A stretch of DNA of 64,000 bases from Bacteroidota bacterium (GTDB lineage: Bacteria; Bacteroidota; Bacteroidia; Cytophagales; Cyclobacteriaceae), in NCBI GenBank assembly GCA_013285945.1, contig JABDGP010000006.1, positions 1 through 64,000 of the forward strand, read 5' to 3'. The notes beneath the pieces were generated by a model, which was not told where the DNA came from, did not search any database, and worked only from the letters and a program-made list of their open reading frames with translations. Below are positions 59,277 through 64,000 of the stretch, in pieces; positions within the stretch are counted from its first letter, which is position 1; the number at the start of each line of letters is the position of its first letter. Made by a program: the position numbers and the translations under genes.

Positions 59277-61145
59277 ATGACCACACTACTTCCGTTTTTT
59301 ATTCTCCTTCCGTTTGCAGGATTTATTATCAGCTTATTGATTCCTGCAAAGAATGAAGGCCTGCTTTCGATTACGTCTTATCTGACTGCCGGCATTCACT
59401 GGGCTGGGGTTACTTTGTTTACCATTTATTGGTTCTTCGATGGGCATACTGTGTTGGACCATGATTATGTCACACTTTATCAAACTACTGATTACGATTT
59501 TTTCATTGATTTCTATTTTGATAAAATCACTGCGGTTTATCTTTTTGTAGGTTCTTTTCTTACGTTTTTGGTAACGATATACAGTCGCTATTATTTACAT
59601 CGTGAGGCGGGCTACAAACGATTTTTCAACACGATACTTTTTTTCTTTTTGGGTTACAACATAGCCGTTGCTTCGGGTAACCTCGAAACGATGTTCATTG
59701 GTTGGGAGATTCTTGGGATATCTTCATTCTTATTGATAGCTTTTTACAGAGATCGTTACTTGCCTGTAAAAAACGCAGTGAAAGTTTTTTCCGTTTATCG
59801 TGTGGCCGATGTCGGGCTGATCCTGGCCATGTGGATGAGTCATCATTTGTGGCACGAGAACATTACCTTTTCAAAACTTAATAATTTTGAGCTTGTTCAC
59901 CATCAATTGCAAAGTCATACGGTAATCGGAGTGTTCATTGCTATGATGTTTCTGATCTCCGCTGCTGCCAAGTCGGCACAACTTCCTTTTTCTTCATGGC
60001 TTCCTCGCGCTATGGAAGGCCCCACGCCATCGAGTGCTATTTTCTACGGATCGCTTTCCGTGCATTTGGGAGTTTTTCTATTGCTTCGCACGTTTCCGTT
60101 TTGGGAACAGCAGATTTCAGTTCGTGTGTTGATTGCTTTGCTTGGTTTGCTCACAGCCATTATTGCCACAGGCATTGCCCGCGTGCAGTCTTCTGTGAAA
60201 AGTCAGATTGCCTATGCCTCGGTGGCACAGATCGGACTAATCTTTATTGAAGTAGCAGCAGGATTTGATAATTTGGCATTGTTCCATTTTGCTGGTAATG
60301 CGTTTTTGCGAACCTATCAGTTGTTGGTTTCACCTTCGGTGGTAAGCTATTTAATCCGTGAGCAGTTTTATAATTTCTCTCCGCATGCACGCTCCATTGA
60401 AGAGTCGTTTCCTAAAAAGATGGCCTACACATTATACATTCTGTGCATAAAGGAGTGGAACCTCGATTCGTTTATGTATCGCTATTTGTGGAACCCGCTC
60501 AAATGGCTGGGGAATAAATTAGACTTCCTGACACTGAACCGGACGGTTATCTTTTTCATACCTGCCTACCTGATTGGAGTACTTTGTCTGGGTATTTCCG
60601 ATAATTTACCCGACTTCGTCGTTAGTAAACTTCCAATATTTTTCTCGCTGATAGGCTTGGTTATGGTGTTGAAGTCATTCACCGAAAGGAAGGTGGCAAG
60701 GCTTAGTTGGATATTGATCATCATGAATCACCTGTGGGTAGCATTGGCAATTTCCTTCAACGAACATTTTAAATACGGCCAACCGGTTATTTACCTAAGT
60801 GGGATTATTGTAGCTGGCGCACTTGGACTCATTTGTCTTTATAGGCTACGTTCGATTGAGGGCAATATTGATCTTGATCAGTTTCACGGACACTCGTTTA
60901 AGCATCCCAAGCTCGCCTTTTTCTTTTTTCTCTGCTGTTTGGGTGCCACAGGCTTTCCTATTTCGCCCACATTTATTGGCGAAGATTTGATTTTCACTCA
61001 CATCCATGAAGATCAGGCGCTATTGGCATTCTTTACTTCTTTGAGTTTTATCATCGATGGAATTGCGATCATTCGAATTTATGCTCGAGTGTTCCTGGGG
61101 CCTCACGCAAAATCGATGTACGAAATGGCTTACCGGTCTTCGTAA
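59277..61145 (+). CDS. dabB: DabB, membrane ion-conducting subunit (NuoL/MrpA-like)
   Basis: 622 residues with about 14-15 membrane helices. It belongs to the proton-conducting membrane transporter family of complex I. Typical stretches: DFFIDFYFDKITAVYLFVGS, GWEILGISSFLLIAFYRDRY, LISAAAKSAQLPFSSWLPRA with the key Lys, then MEGPTPSSAIFYGSLSVHLG and SSVKSQIAYASVAQIGLIFI. No other complex I or Mrp gene is present, so it is the DabA partner. It starts two bases after the dabA stop. Here dabA precedes dabB, the reverse of the order described in Halothiobacillus. Confidence 0.92.
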   Translation: MTTLLPFFILLPFAGFIISLLIPAKNEGLLSITSYLTAGIHWAGVTLFTIYWFFDGHTVLDHDYVTLYQTTDYDFFIDFYFDKITAVYLFVGSFLTFLVTIYSRYYLHREAGYKRFFNTILFFFLGYNIAVASGNLETMFIGWEILGISSFLLIAFYRDRYLPVKNAVKVFSVYRVADVGLILAMWMSHHLWHENITFSKLNNFELVHHQLQSHTVIGVFIAMMFLISAAAKSAQLPFSSWLPRAMEGPTPSSAIFYGSLSVHLGVFLLLRTFPFWEQQISVRVLIALLGLLTAIIATGIARVQSSVKSQIAYASVAQIGLIFIEVAAGFDNLALFHFAGNAFLRTYQLLVSPSVVSYLIREQFYNFSPHARSIEESFPKKMAYTLYILCIKEWNLDSFMYRYLWNPLKWLGNKLDFLTLNRTVIFFIPAYLIGVLCLGISDNLPDFVVSKLPIFFSLIGLVMVLKSFTERKVARLSWILIIMNHLWVALAISFNEHFKYGQPVIYLSGIIVAGALGLICLYRLRSIEGNIDLDQFHGHSFKHPKLAFFFFLCCLGATGFPISPTFIGEDLIFTHIHEDQALLAFFTSLSFIIDGIAIIRIYARVFLGPHAKSMYEMAYRSS

Positions 61146-61164
61146 AAAGACTGACAGGGCCTTT

Positions 61165-61587
61165 CTATTTGTGGTTAATCAAGTAACCAATTGCCATTGC
61201 ATAGCCTTCAAGTCCAAATCCGGTTATCAGGCCGGCACATTTTGATGTGATCAGGCTTTTATGACGAAATTCTTCGCGAGCATATATGTTGCTGATATGG
61301 ACCTCTACCACTGGAGTCTTGATGGCACCGATAGCGTCATGAATAGCTATGGAGGTATGTGTGTAAGCACCGGCATTCAATACTACACCCTGATAGTCGA
61401 ACCCGACTTCATGCAACTTGTTAATAATCTCACCTTCTACATTCGATTGAAAGTAAAATAACTCTGCGGACTTGAATCGTTGCTTTAACTTTTCAAAAAC
61501 GGTGTCGAAAGCTTCGTTCCCGTAAATATCCGGTTCGCGTTTGCCCAGCAAGTTTAAGTTGGGGCCATTGATGATCTGAATTTTCAT
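61165..61587 (-). CDS. aroQ: 3-dehydroquinate dehydratase, type II
   Basis: 140 residues, the usual size of the dodecameric type II enzyme, which dehydrates 3-dehydroquinate in the shikimate pathway. Active-site motifs: IINGPNLNLLGKREPDIYG with Tyr in the lid, FFQSNVEGEIINKLHE-type segment, VLNAGAYTHTSIAIHDAI, EVHISNIYAREEFRHKSLIT with the catalytic His and Arg. Its stop lies 19 bp from the convergent dabB stop; xerD is divergent, as in many Bacteroidota. Confidence 0.95.
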   Translation of the reverse strand: MKIQIINGPNLNLLGKREPDIYGNEAFDTVFEKLKQRFKSAELFYFQSNVEGEIINKLHEVGFDYQGVVLNAGAYTHTSIAIHDAIGAIKTPVVEVHISNIYAREEFRHKSLITSKCAGLITGFGLEGYAMAIGYLINHK

Positions 61588-61684
61588 AAGTTAAATCGGT
61601 TCGCCTGTGGGTGAAGGTTTGATGGAATCGAAGTTGTAATTTGCAAATTAACAGGAACATATTGATTCATCAACGGATTCTACT

Positions 61685-62584
61685 TTGAATTGGGACGTCT
61701 ACATCAAACAGTTTGGTCAATACCTGAAGCTTGAGCGCTCATTATCTCAAAACTCAATTGACGCTTATGTGCATGATGTTGAGAAACTAAAACAATTTAA
61801 TGAATTGGAGGGCACAAAAAAGGATGCTCTAAAAATTACGCCTAAAGACCTTCAAAAGTTCATTCATTATATTAATGAGCTCAACATGAGTGCTCACAGT
61901 CAGGCAAGAATTCTGTCGGGGCTCAAGGCTTTCTATAAGTATTTGGTTTTTGAGGAATTGATTGAAAACAATCCGGCTGCACAACTTGAAGGCCCGAAAC
62001 TTGGCCGTAAGTTGCCCGATACGCTTGAATATCTTGAAATTGTTAAACTCCTAGAGGCGATAGATCTTTCTACGCCCGAGGGAGCCCGGAACCGCGCTAT
62101 GATGGAAACATTATATAGCTCGGGCCTGCGTGTGAGTGAGCTTGTAGATTTAAGACTTGCCAATATTTATTTTGATATCGGATTTCTTCGGGTGGTAGGC
62201 AAAGGAAATAAGGAGAGGCTGGTGCCTATCGGGCGCGATGCTATGAAATACCTGAAAATTTATTGTGACGAAGTTCGTGTGCATGTGCCTGTGCAGAAGG
62301 GGTTTGAAAGTTATGTGTTCCTCAATAGGCGAGGCCGCAGACTCACGCGTGTTATGATCTTGCTTATCGTCAAAGGCCTGGCTGCAAAGATTGGTCTAAA
62401 GAAAACGATCAGCCCCCACACGTTCCGCCATTCATTTGCAACACATTTGATTGAAGGCGGGGCCGACTTGCGAGCTGTGCAAGAGATGCTGGGGCATGAG
62501 TCGATAACGACAACTGAAATATACACTCATTTGGATCGCGATTATTTGCGGCAAGTTGTTCAGGAGTTTCACCCACGGGCTTAA
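61685..62584 (+). CDS. xerD: Site-specific tyrosine recombinase XerD
   Basis: 299 residues from a TTG start (MNWDVYIKQFGQYLKLERSL). With XerC it resolves chromosome dimers at dif; in Bacteroidota it may act alone or with a second Xer. N-terminal SAM-like core-binding domain, then the catalytic set: Arg in YSSGLRVSELVDL, Lys in VVGKGNKERLVPI, HTFRH in SPHTFRHSFATHL, His in MLGHESITTTEIYTH and the Tyr nucleophile in that same segment (IYTHL). The gene is divergent from aroQ. Confidence 0.95.
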   Translation: MNWDVYIKQFGQYLKLERSLSQNSIDAYVHDVEKLKQFNELEGTKKDALKITPKDLQKFIHYINELNMSAHSQARILSGLKAFYKYLVFEELIENNPAAQLEGPKLGRKLPDTLEYLEIVKLLEAIDLSTPEGARNRAMMETLYSSGLRVSELVDLRLANIYFDIGFLRVVGKGNKERLVPIGRDAMKYLKIYCDEVRVHVPVQKGFESYVFLNRRGRRLTRVMILLIVKGLAAKIGLKKTISPHTFRHSFATHLIEGGADLRAVQEMLGHESITTTEIYTHLDRDYLRQVVQEFHPRA

Positions 62585-62632
62585 CTTTGAGATTAAAATA
62601 AATAATTGCCTTAGTTTTAATTAAATTTGAAT

Positions 62633-63151
62633 ATGAGATTTTTAACCGGTTTACTTTTTGTTATCAGTACTTGCACTTTTGGTCAGGGTATTAGCGTGGA
62701 GTACGACAAGACCCACGATTTTTCCAAATACAAAACCTTTTCCTTTGGCGAAAGCCAGGTCATAACTCCTCAAGACCAGAAACAAATTAGCGACGCTGTT
62801 ATCGATAAGTGGATTAAGAATAGTGTTTCAAGTGAATTGGAATTTAAAGGACTAAAGAGAGTCGATTCATTGGCTGACTTGGTTGTTACCTACGCTGTTG
62901 GGACGATGGCCCGCTCAGATTCACAACCTATTGGTCCGCTCGGGCAGACGCCAGGCTCTACAGCAACAAGCTGGTCACGTAATTATCAGCAGACGAGTCT
63001 GATCATTGATTTGAATAGCCGGAATAATTCTTTGGTATGGCGCATCAATTCGTTTGCCGATATCATTGGTAAGGATTCTGAACGCACCATTGATCTGATT
63101 GTGGAGCGCGGATTTAAGAAATTTGGCAAGCCCATCAGGAAAAAGAAATAG
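62633..63151 (+). CDS. DUF4136 exported protein
   Basis: 172 residues from ATG 62633 (MRFLTGLLFVISTCTFGQ, a signal peptide without a clear lipobox); TTG 62627 would add two residues. The DUF4136 pattern is clear: GISVEYDKTHDFSKYKTFSF, then LEFKGLKRVDSLADLVVTYA, RNYQQTSLIIDLNSRNNSL and a final strand and helix (IDLIVERGFKKFGKPIRKKK). The family is envelope-located, of unknown role. It stands alone between xerD and a convergent exonuclease. Confidence 0.85.
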   Translation: MRFLTGLLFVISTCTFGQGISVEYDKTHDFSKYKTFSFGESQVITPQDQKQISDAVIDKWIKNSVSSELEFKGLKRVDSLADLVVTYAVGTMARSDSQPIGPLGQTPGSTATSWSRNYQQTSLIIDLNSRNNSLVWRINSFADIIGKDSERTIDLIVERGFKKFGKPIRKKK

Positions 63152-63154
63152 CAA

Positions 63155-63751
63155 TTAAGCAGATGCCTTAGCTAATCTCTTATAGATTTCAAGGCATGTC
63201 CAGGCATCGGTGGCCGCATAGCTGATTTGCTTGTCATTTAAGGTAGAAGCCTCCCAGTTGCTCGTTTGGGCTGTCTTTGAAACCCGAAACCCCAGCAGAA
63301 GTCCGGTAAGTTTTTTCACGCCCTCCACCTGAAGCCCGGCATTCTTGGCCAGGTCAGCGAGTTCAATAACTCCCTGCGGAGTAAATTTTTTTAATCGTTG
63401 CAGCGCCTTGATATCATCGCGCAATGCAACTCCGGCTTTCAATATGTTTGGATTTTCAAGGAAATCAATTACTTCAGACTGAAGCCCAGTATGGTTAAGC
63501 CGAATCAGGAAGACTTTCTCCTCAAGTGCTATCTGCAGGAGCGCAACTTTGTTTTGATGACCACTTACAAATACGGGTTTTGTCTCGGTATCAAAGCCTA
63601 CTATTGAATGCCGATTTATTTCAGAAAAAACCTCTGACAGGTTAGAGGCTTCTGAAATTACAACGATTTTCCCTTTATAAGCGCCTAGCGGCAAAGCATT
63701 AATTTCTTCCGAAGTAATTGTCGTCTTTTGAAAATGAGGTTGTTGAGACAT
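63155..63751 (-). CDS. DEDD-type 3'-5' exonuclease domain protein (RNase D-like)
   Basis: 198 residues, only the exonuclease domain and no HRDC domains. Motif Exo I: HSIVGFDTETKPVF with Asp and Glu; Exo II: NPNILKAGVALRDDIKALQR; Exo III: NDKQISYAATDAWTCLEIYK with the Tyr-x3-Asp signature of the DEDDy class. It degrades RNA or DNA ends, substrate unknown. Its start lies 11 bp after the saccharopine dehydrogenase-like gene on the same strand. Confidence 0.9.
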   Translation of the reverse strand: MSQQPHFQKTTITSEEINALPLGAYKGKIVVISEASNLSEVFSEINRHSIVGFDTETKPVFVSGHQNKVALLQIALEEKVFLIRLNHTGLQSEVIDFLENPNILKAGVALRDDIKALQRLKKFTPQGVIELADLAKNAGLQVEGVKKLTGLLLGFRVSKTAQTSNWEASTLNDKQISYAATDAWTCLEIYKRLAKASA

Positions 63752-63762
63752 GTGGCTTTTAA

Positions 63763-64000
63763 CTAACTTTTCTTCACCTGGTAATTCACATTTCTGTCTT
63801 TGAGATAATTGACAATGAAATCAAAATCTTCTCCCTTTTCTCCCAAATACTCTGGCGGGCAAATTCCTTTGCGATTGAATTTCCCATCGGAAACCAGATG
63901 AGCCGCTGCTGTGCAAGTGTAGCCGGTAGTACGCGCCATCGATAGCGTGCCGCTCGATTTCTCGGTGTGGTCAAGCAGCGTATATTCATATTTTCTTGGA
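63763..64000 (-). CDS. Saccharopine dehydrogenase-like protein, 3' part
   Basis: The window edge cuts the gene; 79 codons of its C-terminus remain, ending at TAG 63763. Family features are clear: YTLLDHTEKSSGTLSMARTT, then GYTCTAAAHLV and the GICPPEYLGEKGEDFDFIV segment typical of the C-terminal part of saccharopine dehydrogenase/homospermidine synthase-like oxidoreductases. The family acts in lysine metabolism or other NAD(P)-linked steps. It is read on the minus strand towards the exonuclease gene 11 bp away, so both may be cotranscribed. Confidence 0.85.
   Translation of the reverse strand, partial: PRKYEYTLLDHTEKSSGTLSMARTTGYTCTAAAHLVSDGKFNRKGICPPEYLGEKGEDFDFIVNYLKDRNVNYQVKKS

Noticed and set aside
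61165-61461. Plus-strand frame opposite aroQ (from 61261)
   Set aside because: The minus-strand frame carries all type II dehydroquinase motifs.
61685-62584. Integrase of a mobile element
   Set aside because: Length, motifs and the aroQ neighbour fit the housekeeping XerD; no attachment site or cargo is nearby.
62622-62629. TAAATTTG matching the -7 consensus before the DUF4136 gene
   Set aside because: It ends three bases before the ATG, which would place the transcript start inside the coding region; probably chance in an AT-rich spacer.
63786-63989. 67-codon minus-strand frame near the right edge
   Set aside because: Another minus frame over the same bases reads as the C-terminus of saccharopine dehydrogenase, so this one is a shadow.
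61588-64000. Looked for tRNA, rRNA, CRISPR and insertion sequence ends in all spacers, including this last part
   Set aside because: No cloverleaf, repeat array, transposase motif or terminal inverted repeat pair was found in any spacer of the window.

Overview
The window comes from a member of the Bacteroidota, most likely of the order Cytophagales. The evidence is a secreted protein with a type IX secretion (type B) C-terminal domain, a GTP-dependent PEP carboxykinase, GIN-domain, DUF2911 and DUF4136 proteins, many PorT-like beta-barrels, and repeated TAnnTTTG motifs just before start codons, which match the Bacteroidota -7 promoter element. By eye the base composition is moderate and even, and no insertion sequence, prophage, CRISPR array, rRNA or tRNA was found. 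Genes are dense on both strands and no gene-free stretch exceeds 300 bases.

Layout. 1-1.3 kb: a broken gene of the LPP20 type followed by an intact LPP20-like lipoprotein. 1.4-7.8 kb: an outer-membrane barrel, an LtaS-like membrane phosphotransferase, a TerB-like protein, a GIN-domain protein and an ABC-F ATPase. 7.9-12.7 kb: rpe, then an LpoB lipoprotein with two tandem COG3014-type proteins and another barrel. 12.7-16.5 kb: a flavin reductase-like protein, the pyruvate dehydrogenase E1 beta subunit and a large OmpA-like lipoprotein. 16.7-23.2 kb: a PspC-like protein, then glycosyltransferase, YbaB, a T9SS adhesin, histidine ammonia-lyase and hisS on the minus strand. 23.3-31.6 kb: barrels, a small basic protein, a phosphodiesterase, a sugar isomerase-like protein, PEP carboxykinase, an acetyltransferase and an amino acid permease.

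31.7-34.5 kb is a compact minus-strand cluster under a WYL regulator: a GyrI-like protein, a one-helix microprotein, a small ferredoxin-like protein, a DHFR-like reductase and an SRPBCC protein. Two near-identical TGACA-N6-TGNCA sites 53 bp apart lie just upstream of its first gene. 34.6-45.3 kb holds an S15/CocE hydrolase, a PhoD-like phosphatase, a second permease, a lipoprotein, then the housekeeping block birA / rsfS-ftsH and an LpxH-like hydrolase. 45.4-52.4 kb holds a sigma-54-type response regulator and its kinase, an acyl carrier protein, a YopX-like orphan, a lipid kinase, a DUF2911 protein, RNase HI and MarC.

52.5-61.1 kb is the most distinctive region: a two-sided inorganic-carbon/anion transport locus. 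Leftward run a small membrane protein, a SulP transporter and an OprO/P-like porin. Rightward run another small membrane protein, DabA with its zinc ligands intact, and DabB. Each transporter unit is led by an unrecognised small protein of similar layout, divergent from one control region. The window ends with aroQ, xerD, a DUF4136 protein, a DEDD exonuclease and the 3' end of a saccharopine dehydrogenase-like gene.
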